Source: Mixta mediterraneensis (lineage in GTDB: Bacteria; Pseudomonadota; Gammaproteobacteria; Enterobacterales; Enterobacteriaceae). From it: a stretch of DNA of 64,000 bases. The DNA is taken from assembly GCF_014946725.1 (NCBI RefSeq), contig NZ_JACFXY010000005.1, forward strand, positions 1 to 64,000, read 5' to 3'. Shown piece by piece: positions 35,623 to 45,766 of this stretch; position 1 is the first letter of the stretch, and each line of letters opens with the position of its first letter. A program made the position numbers and the translations under genes. The notes under the pieces are model-generated. The model searched no databases. It had not been told where the DNA came from and saw nothing but the letters and a program-made list of their open reading frames with translations.

Positions 35623-36093
35623 TCATTCACGATGATAAGGATGATTTGCCGTAATGCTCCATGCACGATAAAGACTCTCCGCAACCAGCACGCGCACCAG
35701 CGGATGGGGGAGCGTTAATGCTGAAAGCGACCAACGCTGTTCTGCCGCAGCTTTACAGGCCGGAGCCAGGCCTTCAGGGCCGCCAATCAGCAGGCTGACA
35801 TCACGCCCGTCCTGCTTCCAGCGCTCCAGCTGCTGTGCCAGTTGCGGCGTTTCCCAGGAATGGCCGGGAATATCCAGCGTAACAATACGGTTGCCTTTGC
35901 CAACAGCCGCTAACATTGCTTCGCCTTCCTTTTCGAGGATGCGTTTGATGTCGGCATTTTTCCCACGTTTACCCGCCTGAACTTCAGTCAGTTCCAGCGG
36001 CATATCTTTGGGAAAACGACGCAGGTATTCCAGAAAACCGGACTGCACCCAGTCGGGCATTTTGGTGCCAACGGCAACGAGCTGCAGTTTCAC
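35623..36093 (-). CDS. rlmH: 23S rRNA m3-pseudouridine-1915 methyltransferase RlmH
   Basis: A 156-residue SPOUT methyltransferase (E. coli: 155). The S-adenosylmethionine knot region is [16 protein letters not shown] and [23 protein letters not shown], with the C-terminal NHPYHRE that is strictly conserved. It methylates a pseudouridine in helix 69 of assembled 70S ribosomes. Three bases separate it from rsfS upstream. Confidence 0.97.
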   Translation of the reverse strand: MKLQLVAVGTKMPDWVQSGFLEYLRRFPKDMPLELTEVQAGKRGKNADIKRILEKEGEAMLAAVGKGNRIVTLDIPGHSWETPQLAQQLERWKQDGRDVSLLIGGPEGLAPACKAAAEQRWSLSALTLPHPLVRVLVAESLYRAWSITANHPYHRE

Positions 36094-36096
36094 TCG

Positions 36097-36414
36097 TTAG
36101 CTCCAGAGTTTTTCCAGTTCATATAACTGACGACTCTCTTCCTGCATCACATGCACGATAACTTCACCGAGATCAACGATAACCCAGTCGGCCGCATTTT
36201 TGCCTTCTACTGCCAGCGGCATCAGGCCCGCAGACTTAGATTCCTGCGCAACGTGATCGGCAATCGACGATACGTGGCGCGTCGATGTACCGGTGCAGAT
36301 AATCATACAATCGGTGATGCTGGACTTGCCCTGCACGTCAAGTGCGACAATATCCTGGCCTTTAAGATCATCAATCTTATCAATAACGAACTCTTGGAGT
36401 GCTTTACCTTGCAA
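36097..36414 (-). CDS. rsfS: Ribosomal silencing factor RsfS
   Basis: The start is a TTG at 36414, seven bases from AAGGGG, giving 105 residues ([16 protein letters not shown]), the same length and start codon type as in E. coli. A longer in-frame version reaches 36525 but has no support. Family motifs include [20 protein letters not shown] and [18 protein letters not shown]. RsfS binds L14 on the 50S subunit and blocks subunit joining during starvation. In E. coli cobC lies between it and nadD; here it does not. Confidence 0.92.
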   Translation of the reverse strand: MQGKALQEFVIDKIDDLKGQDIVALDVQGKSSITDCMIICTGTSTRHVSSIADHVAQESKSAGLMPLAVEGKNAADWVIVDLGEVIVHVMQEESRQLYELEKLWS

Positions 36415-36549
36415 AAGGTTCCCCTTAAAACTGGTGATGGTGGGCTGACTAAAAGCCCGAATAGTGCACTGATTAACTGGTTCACTGACGAAATTGTGCG
36501 CAGAAAAAGTGCAGCCAAAAATCAAGCGGCGCAGTATAGCATGACGAGA

Positions 36550-37194
36550 TCAGTCGCGATATAAGCCAGCGTGGTCGATATAGGCGATAACGGCAGCAGG
36601 TAATAAATCATCGCAGGGCTGATTCTGATGGCGCCGTTGGCGAATCTCAGTAGCAGAAATATCATACAAAGGCGTTTCTGCCAGCCAGATGCAGCCCGCG
36701 CTCCGCTGATGCAATTGCCGCACGTCATGGGTGAGGTGCTGCTCCAGCCAGCGCTGCATTTCTGGAGAATCCATGTTCGCTGCGTAGCCGGGACGTTTGC
36801 ATACCAGCAGATGACATAACGATAACAACGCCTGCCAGCGGTGCCATTTCGCTACGGTCAGCAAAGAGTCCTGGCCGATAATAAATCCCAGCGGCTGCTG
36901 GTTGCCACGTTCGGCACGCAGGGCTTCCAGCGTCGTCACGGTCCACGATGGCGTGTCGCGTTGCAGTTCACGGGTATCAATCTCAAACAGCGGCTGCTGT
37001 TTGATCGCGCAGCGCAGCATATCCACGCGTTGCGCGGCACTGGCTTCTGGCTGAGGCCGGTGCGGCGGAACATTATTAGGTAATAAAGTAACGCGCTTTA
37101 ATTCCACCTGCTGTGCCAGCGCTTCGACCGGACGGAGATGACCATAATGGATCGGATCGAAAGTGCCGCCAAACAGCGCGTGTAACTCAGACAT
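36550..37194 (-). CDS. nadD: Nicotinate-nucleotide adenylyltransferase NadD
   Basis: A 214-residue protein (E. coli: 213) starting [19 protein letters not shown] at 37194, which overlaps the holA end by eight bases. The nucleotidyltransferase signature [12 protein letters not shown] contains the HxGH motif, and [10 protein letters not shown] near residue 180 binds ATP phosphate. It makes deamido-NAD from nicotinate mononucleotide and ATP in NAD synthesis. Confidence 0.95.
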   Translation of the reverse strand: MSELHALFGGTFDPIHYGHLRPVEALAQQVELKRVTLLPNNVPPHRPQPEASAAQRVDMLRCAIKQQPLFEIDTRELQRDTPSWTVTTLEALRAERGNQQPLGFIIGQDSLLTVAKWHRWQALLSLCHLLVCKRPGYAANMDSPEMQRWLEQHLTHDVRQLHQRSAGCIWLAETPLYDISATEIRQRRHQNQPCDDLLPAAVIAYIDHAGLYRD

Positions 37195-38218
37195 ACGCAA
37201 AACTCGCTGGAAAAGCACGGTGACAAATCAGCAACGACAGGGTCTCCAGCTGTGGCCAAACCGGTTGGCCGTAATCCTGTTTTAAGGTTAGCTCAATCTG
37301 CGTCAGCAGATGAATGGCGCGCTGTAAACGGGCCGCATCCAGCCGTTGTAATGCCTCGGTAAAAAGAGCCCGGCGGTTTTGCCAGATGCGTTGTTGATCC
37401 ATCAGGCTACGCAGCGACTGTTGCGCCTGGTGGCGTTGCAGGTGCAGCAGAGTCAGTAAGTCGCGTTGCAGCGTGCGTAATAAAATCACGACTTCGCTGC
37501 CCTCTTTTTCCAGCTGATGCAGGATATGCAGCGCACGGCGACTTTTGCCCGCAAGCAAGGCATCCACCCAATGAAAAGGCGTAAAGTGAGCGGCATCGCT
37601 CACCGCTTCTTCCACACGTGGCAAGGTTAATTTACCGTCCGGCCACTGAAGTGATAAACGCTCCAGCGCTTGTACCAGTGCCAGTAAATTCCCTTCATAA
37701 CAATAACAGAGTAGTTGGACGGCAGCGTCATCAATGCTGAGCTGCATGGCTTTCGCGCGACTGGCTACCCAACGCGGCAGCTGTGCCTGCTCGGGCGTCT
37801 GGCAAGGAACCAACACGCCATGCGCTGACAACGCCTTAAACCAGGCGCTGTTTTCCTGAGCTTTAGTCAGTTTTGCCAGACGACAAATAAGTAAAATATC
37901 GGCATGCAGCAGACCGGAAAGCTTAAGCAACTGCTCAGCCATTGCTGCGTTTGGGCCGTTTTCGGAAAACTGCAACGTGAGGGTTTGCCGTTGTGCAAAC
38001 AGACTGAGCGCCTGGCAACTAGCGAACAGGCTTTCCCAGTCGGTTTGTGCATCCAGGGTGAAACTGAAGTGTTCTTCAAAGCCTTGCGCATTTGCCGTCG
38101 CGCGGATGGCATCGGCGCTCTCTTGCAACAGCAAGGGTTCATTACCCGCTAATAAATAGCAGGCGCGCAGCCCCTCACGAAGCTGCGCGTTGAGTTGTTC
38201 AGGATAAATCCTGATCAT
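37187..38218 (-). CDS. holA: DNA polymerase III delta subunit HolA
   Basis: 343 residues, exactly the E. coli length. [21 protein letters not shown] and [19 protein letters not shown] at the N-terminus are typical of delta. The subunit opens the sliding clamp within the clamp loader and lacks a working ATP site, as expected. Its ATG overlaps the lptE stop (ATGA at 38215-38218), so the genes are coupled. Confidence 0.95.
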   Translation of the reverse strand: MIRIYPEQLNAQLREGLRACYLLAGNEPLLLQESADAIRATANAQGFEEHFSFTLDAQTDWESLFASCQALSLFAQRQTLTLQFSENGPNAAMAEQLLKLSGLLHADILLICRLAKLTKAQENSAWFKALSAHGVLVPCQTPEQAQLPRWVASRAKAMQLSIDDAAVQLLCYCYEGNLLALVQALERLSLQWPDGKLTLPRVEEAVSDAAHFTPFHWVDALLAGKSRRALHILHQLEKEGSEVVILLRTLQRDLLTLLHLQRHQAQQSLRSLMDQQRIWQNRRALFTEALQRLDAARLQRAIHLLTQIELTLKQDYGQPVWPQLETLSLLICHRAFPASFAYV

Positions 38219-38814
38219 TGCAAACTGGTAGCAGAAGAAGAGGGCGCTTCCGCTGAGCCTTCACCCGGTACCGGAATAGACGATGCAGGTAATGTCTCTT
38301 TGTTGTTCAGCTGCGCAGCATGCACGGTCAGCAGTTTACGCACCAGCTGCTCGGCAGCTCGTTGGCGCATCTCCTGAATGATCATGTCCTGCTCGGCATC
38401 TTTTGCCAGCGCCGCATTTGGGTTATCGAAGAAGGAACGATAAACCGTGGTGCTGATTGGATAGATACCTTTACCAGGCAACAGAACCTGCGCGGTTACC
38501 GTCATCACCAGCTGATATTCTGCGGTAGTCCCGCTGATAAATACTGATGCGGTGTCACGACCTTGTCTTTCACCACCAAGGCGCAGTGTTGGAATATCGG
38601 TGCGGTTTTGCCTGGTATCTTCAACGAGGTTGACGTTGTTGAGACGCAGCTGCTGACGCACCGTACGTGCCAGCGGGCCATAGGGATCGCCAGAATTAAC
38701 AATCAGCGTTTTCAGCTCCGCTGGCACCTGGGTGGTGCCGCGTGGGTGAAAACCACAGCCAGCGATGATCAACACCGCGAGCGTGACAAACAGCCTGATA
38801 ATTGGATGTCGCAC
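38215..38814 (-). CDS. lptE: LPS-assembly lipoprotein LptE
   Basis: A 199-residue lipoprotein (E. coli: 193). The signal ends in the lipobox IAGC with Cys20 ([12 protein letters not shown]), the conserved GFHxRG start of mature LptE. It plugs the LptD barrel that puts lipopolysaccharide into the outer leaflet. The Ser/Ala/Glu-rich C-terminal tail is variable between species. It lies between leuS and holA in one operon. Confidence 0.94.
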   Translation of the reverse strand: MRHPIIRLFVTLAVLIIAGCGFHPRGTTQVPAELKTLIVNSGDPYGPLARTVRQQLRLNNVNLVEDTRQNRTDIPTLRLGGERQGRDTASVFISGTTAEYQLVMTVTAQVLLPGKGIYPISTTVYRSFFDNPNAALAKDAEQDMIIQEMRQRAAEQLVRKLLTVHAAQLNNKETLPASSIPVPGEGSAEAPSSSATSLQ

Positions 38815-38828
38815 AGTTCCTCCTGAAC

Positions 38829-41411
38829 TTAACCTACGACCAGGTTAAGCAGTTTGCCCGGTACATAAATCACTTTACGAATGGTAACGCCATCCAGATA
38901 TTTCGCCACCAGATGTTCTTGCGCAGCGCGTGCCTGGACTTGCTCTTGGGTTGCGTCGGCTGGAACGGTGATTTTACCGCGCACTTTGCCGTTAACCTGA
39001 ACTACCACTAACAACGAATCCTCAACCATTGCCGCTTCATCGGCTTCTGGCCAAACCGCATCGTCAATGTTGCCGTTACCCCCCAATGACTGCCACAGGA
39101 TATAGCAGGCATGTGGAGTGAACGGATAGAGCAGACGCGTTACCGCCAACAGCGCTTCCTGCATCAGAGCGCGATCCTGTTCGCCTTCCTGCGGCGCGCG
39201 CGTCAGCTTATTCATCAACTCCATGATCGCAGCGATAGCCGTATTGAAGGTCTGACGACGCCCAACATCATCGGTCACTTTAGCAATGGTTTTGTGTAAA
39301 TCGCGACGCAATGCTTTCTGATCATCGTCAAGTTGCGCGACGTCCAGCGCTACGGTAGCGCCTTTTTGCGTATGGTCAAACACCAGTTTCCATACGCGCT
39401 TCAGGAAGCGGTTAGCCCCTTCAACGCCCGATTCCTGCCATTCCAGCGTCATTTCGGCCGGCGAAGCAAACATCATAAACAGACGCACGGTATCCGCACC
39501 GTAACGTTCCACCATCAGCTGCGGATCAATGCCGTTGTTTTTCGACTTCGACATTTTGCTCATGCCTGCGTAGATCACCTCGTGGCCCTGATTGTCGACA
39601 GCTTTGGTAATGCGGCCTTTCTCGTCGCGCTCAACCGTCACATCAACGGGAGAAACCCAGTGGCGCTCGCCGTTTGCACCGACATAATAAAACGCATCGG
39701 CTAATACCATGCCCTGGCACAGCAAACGTTTGGCGGGTTCACTGGAGTTTACCAGTCCCGCATCACGCAACAGCTTATGATAGAAGCGGAAATACAGCAG
39801 GTGCATGATGGCGTGTTCGATACCCCCTACATACTGATCGACAGGCAACCAATAGTTCGCTGCCGCCGGGTCCAGCATCCCTTCGTTATAGTTAGCGCAG
39901 GTATAACGTGCGTAGTACCACGACGACTCCATGAAAGTATCGAACGTGTCGGTTTCACGCCGCGCGGGTTGACCATTAACCGTGGTTTTTGCCCAATCAG
40001 GATCGGCTTTAATCGGGCTGGTGATGCCATCCATCACGACGTCTTCCGGCAGGATAACCGGTAACTGATCTTCTGGTGTCGGCATCACGGTACCGTCTTC
40101 CAGCGTCACCATGGGGATAGGCGCGCCCCAGTAGCGTTGACGAGACACGCCCCAGTCGCGCAGACGGTAATTGATTTTACGCACGCCAACGCCTTTCGCC
40201 GCTAAAGCCTCCGCGATAGCGTTAAAGCCGGTTGCGTGGTCCATGCCACTGAATTCACCTGAATTAAACAGCGTGCCTTTATCGGTCATCGCCGCAACGC
40301 TGACATCGGGCTCGCTGCCATCAAGGTTCAGGATAACCGGCTTAACAGGTAAATGGTATTTAGTAGCAAATTCCCAGTCGCGCTGATCGTGGCCTGGCAC
40401 TGCCATAACCGCGCCGGTGCCGTATTCCATCAGAACAAAGTTAGCGACCCATACCGGAATTAACTCGCCGGTCAGCGGATGAATAGCAGACAGGCCGGTA
40501 GCCATGCCTTTTTTCTCCATCGTCGCCATATCGGCTTCCGCCACTTTGGTGTTGCGGCATTCGGCGATAAAGTCAGCGAGGGCAGGATTATTTACTGCTG
40601 CCTGGGTGGCTAAAGGGTGGCCGGCAGCCACAGCGACATACGTGGTACCGAGAAAGGTATCAGGGCGCGTGGTGTAAACAGTGACTTTTTCTTCGCTATG
40701 GGCGACGTCAAAAGTGATTTCTACCCCTTCTGAGCGGCCAATCCAGTTACGCTGCATGGTTTTGACCTGCTCTGGCCACTCTTCCAGCGTATCTAAATCG
40801 TTGAGTAATTCCTCAGCGTAATCGGTGATTTTCACAAACCACTGAGGAATTTCTTTACGCTCAACCCTGGTATCACAGCGCCAGCAGCAGCCATCAATGA
40901 CCTGCTCGTTCGCCAGTACGGTTTGGTCGTGCGGACACCAGTTCACTGCAGACGTTTTTTTATAAACCAGCCCTTTCTCGTATAGCCTGGTGAAAAACCA
41001 CTGCTCCCAGCGATAGTATTCCGGCTGACAAGTTGCTAATTCGCGGCTCCAGTCATAGCCAAAACCCAGCAGTTTTAGCTGGTTTTTCATATAGGCGATA
41101 TTGTCGTAAGTCCATGGCGCGGGTGCAGTATTATTTTTTACCGCAGCGCCTTCAGCAGGCAAACCAAATGCATCCCAGCCAATCGGCTGTAAAACATTTT
41201 TGCCGAGCATACGCTGATAACGCGCGATTACGTCGCCGATGGTGTAGTTACGAACGTGTCCCATATGTAGGCGGCCAGAAGGATAGGGCAACATGGAGAG
41301 GCAATAGTATTTTTCTTTACCTTCCTGCTCTGTCACTTTGAACGTTTCGTTTTCATCCCAGTGTTGCTGCACGCGGGATTCAATCTCTTCCGGGCGGTAT
41401 TGCTCTTGCAT
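38829..41411 (-). CDS. leuS: Leucyl-tRNA synthetase
   Basis: 860 residues, the E. coli length. The ATP-binding motifs are HMGH (residues 49-52) and KMSKS ([11 protein letters not shown], near 620). The CP1 editing domain spans about 220-420, with the [12 protein letters not shown] threonine-rich site. The zinc-ribbon Cys are in NWCPHDQT and [14 protein letters not shown] lies upstream of the ATG. It heads the leuS-lptE-holA-nadD-rsfS-rlmH-mrdA series of minus-strand genes; ybeL is divergent. Confidence 0.97.
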   Translation of the reverse strand: MQEQYRPEEIESRVQQHWDENETFKVTEQEGKEKYYCLSMLPYPSGRLHMGHVRNYTIGDVIARYQRMLGKNVLQPIGWDAFGLPAEGAAVKNNTAPAPWTYDNIAYMKNQLKLLGFGYDWSRELATCQPEYYRWEQWFFTRLYEKGLVYKKTSAVNWCPHDQTVLANEQVIDGCCWRCDTRVERKEIPQWFVKITDYAEELLNDLDTLEEWPEQVKTMQRNWIGRSEGVEITFDVAHSEEKVTVYTTRPDTFLGTTYVAVAAGHPLATQAAVNNPALADFIAECRNTKVAEADMATMEKKGMATGLSAIHPLTGELIPVWVANFVLMEYGTGAVMAVPGHDQRDWEFATKYHLPVKPVILNLDGSEPDVSVAAMTDKGTLFNSGEFSGMDHATGFNAIAEALAAKGVGVRKINYRLRDWGVSRQRYWGAPIPMVTLEDGTVMPTPEDQLPVILPEDVVMDGITSPIKADPDWAKTTVNGQPARRETDTFDTFMESSWYYARYTCANYNEGMLDPAAANYWLPVDQYVGGIEHAIMHLLYFRFYHKLLRDAGLVNSSEPAKRLLCQGMVLADAFYYVGANGERHWVSPVDVTVERDEKGRITKAVDNQGHEVIYAGMSKMSKSKNNGIDPQLMVERYGADTVRLFMMFASPAEMTLEWQESGVEGANRFLKRVWKLVFDHTQKGATVALDVAQLDDDQKALRRDLHKTIAKVTDDVGRRQTFNTAIAAIMELMNKLTRAPQEGEQDRALMQEALLAVTRLLYPFTPHACYILWQSLGGNGNIDDAVWPEADEAAMVEDSLLVVVQVNGKVRGKITVPADATQEQVQARAAQEHLVAKYLDGVTIRKVIYVPGKLLNLVVG

Positions 41412-41634
41412 GGCTGCCTGTGGTCCTTAATGAATATCACTTTGCTGACTTTAAGATCCGCATAGCATACCCATAAGGCTGCGTATCAACAATACCTCCC
41501 CGCCTTAGCTGGCGCGATTTCTCCATAAAGCGCCTGAGTCTTCACTCTTTTGCAATTCGTCTTTCAGACGACACGGCAAATATGACAAAACGACTAAACT
41601 TAATGCAGGCATTGAGCACAGAAAGGAGAATTAA

Positions 41635-42117
41635 ATGAACAAAGTGGCTCAGGAATATCGGGAGTCGTTGGCGGTTTTGACCGATCGACTTCGCCACGGC
41701 GATCGTGACATTGATGGCTTAGTTGCCGCACGGCGCCGCCAGTTGCTTGCCAGCAGCAATCTTAGCGCAGGCGAAGTTGATCAGGCGCTGCTCTCAGTCC
41801 GGCGCGATTTAGAGGAGTTTGCGCGCAGTTATGCGGAAATTGAACAACCACTAAACGACTCCGTTTTCATGAGGATTATCCGTGAAAGCGTCTGGAAAGA
41901 GCTGGCCGATATTACCGACAAAAGCCAGCTGGAATGGCGGGAAGTTTTTCAGGATCTGCACCACCATGGCGTATATCAAAGCGGGGAAGTGGTAGGGTTA
42001 GGTAATCTGGTGTGTGAAAAGTGCCATTTTACCCGCGCTATTTACACGCCGGAAACCCTGTCACGCTGCCCGGAGTGCGGGCACGATCAGTTTCAGCGAC
42101 AGCCTTTTGAACCCTGA
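41635..42117 (+). CDS. ybeL: Zinc-ribbon protein YbeL (DUF1451)
   Basis: A 160-residue protein with AAAGGAG before the ATG. The first 100 residues are mostly helical and charged, and the C-terminus holds a zinc ribbon: CEKCHFTRAIYTP and CPECGHDQF. This is the DUF1451 plan, with unknown role. As in E. coli it is divergent from leuS. The strong terminator right after it also insulates gltL. Confidence 0.93.
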   Translation: MNKVAQEYRESLAVLTDRLRHGDRDIDGLVAARRRQLLASSNLSAGEVDQALLSVRRDLEEFARSYAEIEQPLNDSVFMRIIRESVWKELADITDKSQLEWREVFQDLHHHGVYQSGEVVGLGNLVCEKCHFTRAIYTPETLSRCPECGHDQFQRQPFEP

Positions 42118-42126
42118 ATGTAACCA

Positions 42127-42150
42127 GCGGGCCAGTGGCCCGCCTTTTTT
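42127..42150 (+). terminator. Rho-independent terminator of ybeL
   Basis: GCGGGCC / GGCCCGC with an AGT loop is followed by CTTTTTT. It overlaps the end of gltL, which converges on it. Confidence 0.9.
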
Positions 42151-42874
42151 AGTGCAGGATTTTAGCGAGGAAGTCTTTAGCGCGATCGGATTGCGGATTA
42201 TTAAAGAAATCATCCTTATTGGAGTCTTCAATGATCTTACCTTCATCCATAAAGATAACGCGATTCGCTACTTTGCGGGCAAAGCCCATTTCATGAGTGA
42301 CTACCATCATGGTCATGCCTTCCTGCGCCAGTTCGACCATAACGTCCAGCACTTCGTTGATCATTTCCGGATCAAGCGCTGAGGTGGGCTCATCAAACAG
42401 CATGGCGATCGGGTCCATACAGAGCGCACGGGCAATCGCCACGCGCTGTTGCTGTCCGCCCGACAGCTGGCCTGGAAACTTCTGAGCATGCGCGGACAGA
42501 CCAACACGCGTTAACAGCTTTAATCCCTTATCACGCGCTGCAGCTTTGTCGCGCTTCAGCACTTTCACCTGCGCCAGCACCAAATTGTCAATAATACTGA
42601 GATGAGGAAAAAGTTCGAAATGCTGGAACACCATGCCCACCTGACTGCGTAGCGTCGCCAGGTTGGTTTTCTTGTTATTCACTTCAGTACCGCTGACGGT
42701 AATGCTGCCTTGCTGGATTGGCTCCAGGCCATTAACGGTTTTGATCAAAGTTGATTTACCCGAGCCGGATGGCCCGCATACCACCACGACTTCACCGGTT
42801 TTAACTTCGGTTGTGCAGTCGGTCAGTACCTGAAAATGACCATACCACTTAGAAACGTTTTTCAGGTTAATCAT
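42149..42874 (-). CDS. gltL: Glutamate/aspartate ABC transporter ATPase GltL
   Basis: A 241-residue ATPase (as in E. coli). Walker A is GPSGSGKST, the Q-loop is [11 protein letters not shown], the signature is [10 protein letters not shown], Walker B is [13 protein letters not shown] and the switch His is in VVTHEMGFA. It powers the GltJK permease. It is the last gene of gltIJKL and begins one base after gltK. Confidence 0.95.
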   Translation of the reverse strand: MINLKNVSKWYGHFQVLTDCTTEVKTGEVVVVCGPSGSGKSTLIKTVNGLEPIQQGSITVSGTEVNNKKTNLATLRSQVGMVFQHFELFPHLSIIDNLVLAQVKVLKRDKAAARDKGLKLLTRVGLSAHAQKFPGQLSGGQQQRVAIARALCMDPIAMLFDEPTSALDPEMINEVLDVMVELAQEGMTMMVVTHEMGFARKVANRVIFMDEGKIIEDSNKDDFFNNPQSDRAKDFLAKILH

Positions 42875-43552
42875 TTAAACCGTCCTTTTTCTTTTTAGAT
42901 AACTGACTAACAGCGAAGCGCTCAGACTGATAACAAAGTAAACCAGACCAGCAAACAGAATCATTTCCACCTGGGTGCCGTCGCGTTCACCAATGGTGGA
43001 TGCGGTACGGAAGAAGTCAGCCAGACTTAAGACATATACCAGTGAGGTATCCTGGAACAGCACAATGCCTTGTGTTAGTAATAACGGCACCATAGCGCGA
43101 AACGCCTGCGGCAGAATTACCAGACGCATTGCCTGCCATTGCGTCATACCCAGTGCCAGCGCGGCATTTGCCTGCCCGCGTGCGATGCTGATAATCCCGG
43201 CGCGGATGATTTCTGAATAGTAAGCCGCTTCAAACAGTGCGAACGCCACCATGGCTGAAATCAGGCGAATATCCGTTTTTGGCGAAATCCCCAGCACCTG
43301 CTGTAAAAAGCTCGGGACCACCAGATAAAACCACAGCAGCACCATCACCAACGGCACTGAGCGGAACAGGTTGACGTAGAGTTTGGCGAACCAGCTAATG
43401 GGTTTAAAAGATGACAGACGCATTACCGCCAGTAACGTGCCCCAGATAATGCCGAAGATTATCGCCGTGATGGTGATTTTGAAGGTAATGACCAAACCAC
43501 TCATCAGGTAAGGCAGGCTGGGAGGAATAGAACTCCAGTCAAAATCGTACAT
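42875..43552 (-). CDS. gltK: Glutamate/aspartate ABC transporter permease GltK
   Basis: A 225-residue membrane protein (E. coli: 224) with five hydrophobic helices. The EAA loop is [21 protein letters not shown], preceded by [14 protein letters not shown]. It pairs with GltJ to form the transport channel. Its ATG shares the last base of the gltJ stop region (43552). Confidence 0.94.
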   Translation of the reverse strand: MYDFDWSSIPPSLPYLMSGLVITFKITITAIIFGIIWGTLLAVMRLSSFKPISWFAKLYVNLFRSVPLVMVLLWFYLVVPSFLQQVLGISPKTDIRLISAMVAFALFEAAYYSEIIRAGIISIARGQANAALALGMTQWQAMRLVILPQAFRAMVPLLLTQGIVLFQDTSLVYVLSLADFFRTASTIGERDGTQVEMILFAGLVYFVISLSASLLVSYLKRKRTV

Positions 43553-44292
43553 TATTTTCCTCCCACGTTGCCCGGTAGACGGACTTTGCGTTCCAGCAGA
43601 CTCATCAACAGCATAATGACCACATTAATTGCGACGTAAGCCAGCGTGATGGCCGTGAAGGATTCATAAGCATGTGCAGAATAATCGAGCAGCTTGCCCG
43701 CCTGGGCGGCCATATCCACCAGACCGATAGTCGAGGCAATGGCTGAATTCTTCACCAGGTTAAGCATTTCTGAAGTCATCGGTGGCACAACCACGCGATA
43801 GGCATTCGGCAGCAAGACATAACGATAAGTTTGCGGCAGCGTTAAACCCATCGCCAGGCCGGCATTTTTTTGTCTGGTTGGCATCGACTGAATCGCAGCA
43901 CGTACCTGCTCGCAAATTCGGGCAGCGGTAAACAGGCCAAGGCAGATAACAGAAGAGATAAAGAACTGAATGTTCGGGGCCAGTTCAGCTTTAAACCACA
44001 TTCCGAGATTTTCACCAACCAGTTCTGGTGCCACCAGATACCAGAAGAAGAACTGGACAATGAGCGGAATATTACGAAACAGCTCCACGTAACAGGTGCC
44101 AATCGTCGATAACAGACGATTAGGGACGGTACGCAGAATGCCAAAGAATGATCCTACACAGAAGGCAATAATCCAGGCGCAACAGGAGACGGCAATCGTC
44201 ACCTGAAAACCGGACCACAGCCAGCCAAGATAGGTGGTGTTACCGAACGGGGCTTGTTCAAGAAAGATGCCCCAGTTCCAATCGATACCCAT
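43552..44292 (-). CDS. gltJ: Glutamate/aspartate ABC transporter permease GltJ
   Basis: 246 residues, the E. coli length, starting [18 protein letters not shown]. It has five to six hydrophobic helices and the EAA loop [21 protein letters not shown]. It lies after the SroC terminator, which is 14 bases before its ATG, so part of the gltI transcription stops before it. The ribosome site CCGGAGC follows the terminator T-run. Confidence 0.94.
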   Translation of the reverse strand: MGIDWNWGIFLEQAPFGNTTYLGWLWSGFQVTIAVSCCAWIIAFCVGSFFGILRTVPNRLLSTIGTCYVELFRNIPLIVQFFFWYLVAPELVGENLGMWFKAELAPNIQFFISSVICLGLFTAARICEQVRAAIQSMPTRQKNAGLAMGLTLPQTYRYVLLPNAYRVVVPPMTSEMLNLVKNSAIASTIGLVDMAAQAGKLLDYSAHAYESFTAITLAYVAINVVIMLLMSLLERKVRLPGNVGGK

Positions 44293-44305
44293 AAACAGCT
44301 CCGGT

Positions 44306-44328
44306 AAAAAAGGGTAGCTAAGCTACCC
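44306..44328 (-). terminator. Terminator of SroC / gltI transcript
   Basis: On the minus strand GGGTAGC / GCTACCC with a TTA loop is followed by TTTTTT. Read-through is needed to express gltJKL. Confidence 0.88.
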
Positions 44329-44460
44329 TGAAGATTGATGAACGGCTTTTGTTGCCTGTTTCAGGGGAACGACCTGTTACAGGTTGTCTGTCCACGCCGC
44401 AGTTTCAGCAATCGAGAGGGCAGCGCGGCTGCCCTTATTATCATTGTTAATTCAATGCTT
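44306..44460 (-). ncRNA. sroC: SroC small RNA, sponge of GcvB, in the gltI-gltJ gap
   Basis: The 154 bases between gltI and gltJ match the place of SroC in E. coli and Salmonella, where RNase E frees a 3'-derived RNA of about 160 bases from gltI transcripts. It has a hairpin GGGCAGC/GCTGCCC (44418-44434) and a 3' terminator GGGTAGC-TTA-GCTACCC followed by TTTTTT (44306-44328). SroC base-pairs with GcvB and causes its decay. The 5' end is a guess near the gltI stop codon. The homology call rests on position and on the terminator. Confidence 0.65.
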
Positions 44461-45343
44461 TGTCGTTTGGCTCTTTAAACAGCGCTTTCATGTCATCAGA
44501 CAAGTCGAAGTTCATATTTAAATTCTTCGGTGGAATCGGCTGCTTAAACCAGGTATCGAACCATTTTTCTGCCTGACCAGAAGATTGCGCTTTAACAATG
44601 GTGTCGTCCACTAACACTTTGAATTGCGGGTCTTCTTTACGCAGCATACAGCCGTAAGCCTCTTTCGACTGTGGCGTGCCTAAAATTTCCCAGTTGTCGG
44701 GCTTCTTCGCTTTTGCACGTTCACCTGCAAGCAGTGCATCATCCATCATAAAGGCCACAGCGCGACCGGTTTCCAGCGTACGGAAAGAATCGCCATGATC
44801 TTTAGCGCTGATAATGCGCATTTCCATTTTCTTCTCGTCATTCAGCTTATGCAGCAGAATTTCTGACGTGGTGCCCGATGTCACAACGACGGTTTTGCCT
44901 TTCAGATCGTCGAAGTCTTTAATCGGGCCATCTTTTTTCACCAGCAGACGTGTGCCGATGACAAAGATAGTGTCTGAAAACGCAACTTGTTTCTGACGTT
45001 CAAGATTATTGGTGGTTGACCCGCATTCAAAATCGTAAGTACCGTTCTGCAACAGTGGAATACGGTTTTGCGAGGTGATAGGGATCATTTTTACCTGTAA
45101 GTCAGGCTTGTTCAGCTTCGCTTTAATGGCATTCACGATGGCGTTGGAATAATCCTGTGAATAGCCGACGACTTTTTGCTGATTGTCATAGTAAGAAAAG
45201 GGAACTGATGATTCACGGTGCCCGACGACGATGACACCATTGTCATTAATCTTTTTCAGGGTGCCGCTGAGATCTTCCGCCTGGGCCGCTCCTGCTGCTG
45301 CGCTCAACAGCAGAAGAGATAATGCCACTTTGCGTATCTGCAT
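44447..45343 (-). CDS. gltI: Glutamate/aspartate-binding protein GltI
   Basis: A 298-residue periplasmic protein (E. coli: 302). The signal peptide is residues 1-22 (MQIRKVALSLLLLSAAAGA, cut after AQA). Ligand-site motifs of family 3 are HRESSVPFSYYDNQQKVVGY, ECGSTTNNLERQKQVAFSD and VVTSGTTSE. It catches glutamate and aspartate and gives them to GltJK. GAAGGAG lies seven bases before the ATG. A GcvB target lies in its leader, and a hairpin (45369-45388) sits between that site and the ribosome site. Confidence 0.95.
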   Translation of the reverse strand: MQIRKVALSLLLLSAAAGAAQAEDLSGTLKKINDNGVIVVGHRESSVPFSYYDNQQKVVGYSQDYSNAIVNAIKAKLNKPDLQVKMIPITSQNRIPLLQNGTYDFECGSTTNNLERQKQVAFSDTIFVIGTRLLVKKDGPIKDFDDLKGKTVVVTSGTTSEILLHKLNDEKKMEMRIISAKDHGDSFRTLETGRAVAFMMDDALLAGERAKAKKPDNWEILGTPQSKEAYGCMLRKEDPQFKVLVDDTIVKAQSSGQAEKWFDTWFKQPIPPKNLNMNFDLSDDMKALFKEPNDKALN

Positions 45344-45368
45344 GTTCCAACTCCTTCGTATGGAATTT

Positions 45369-45388
45369 GCACAGGGTATAACCTGTGC
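45369..45388 (-). promoter_or_regulatory. Hairpin in the gltI leader
   Basis: GCACAGG-TTATAC-CCTGTGC on the minus strand forms a 7-bp stem between the GcvB site and the ribosome site. It could hold the ribosome site open or respond to GcvB binding; this is inference. Confidence 0.45.
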
Positions 45389-45394
45389 TGATTA

Positions 45395-45405
45395 TGATGT
45401 TGTGT
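45395..45405 (-). promoter_or_regulatory. GcvB target site in gltI mRNA
   Basis: The mRNA sequence ACACAACATCA is perfectly complementary to TGATGTTGTGT in the R1 seed region of enterobacterial GcvB, about 52 bases before the gltI start. The C/A-rich gltI leader is a known GcvB target in Salmonella. GcvB itself is not in the window. Confidence 0.7.
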
Positions 45406-45723
45406 GTATTTCCTGCTGCTTTTCTTATCATCCCAGAGCGCAAACGCGCTCAGAATAGCCACTAACATAGCGAATCGTTAACGGAAGGAAACAAAAAAGT
45501 TTCTTTTTTGCGAGGTGATCCGCACCAAAAAAAGGCAAAAAACGCGTTATGCACGAAGAGTGTGCAATAAAGCGATCCGGCCTGGTGCAAACTACCCGGC
45601 AATGCGTTATCAAAACCTACGGCTGCGAAAATCCCTGAAATAAATAGCAAACTTCGTGCCAAAATTTTTTCACAAAAATAACAGAAGTTAGGGTAAAGGA
45701 AGGAAACGGGGTGAGATGAGAGT

Positions 45724-45752
45724 AAAACGGCGAAGGAAATCTTCGCCGTTTT
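45724..45752 (-). terminator. Terminator of lnt
   Basis: AAAACGGCGAAG / CTTCGCCGTTTT with a five-base loop, symmetrical and with T-runs on both sides, lies 15 bases beyond the lnt stop. Confidence 0.88.
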
Positions 45753-45766
45753 GGTGACGTGCAAAC

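Larger units (their letters stand above)
45344..45766. other. gltI leader and promoter region, 423 bp
   Basis: No gene is supported. From the right: lnt terminator (45724-45752), AT-rich promoter region, GcvB site (45395-45405) and hairpin (45369-45388). The promoter itself is not clear. Confidence 0.55.
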
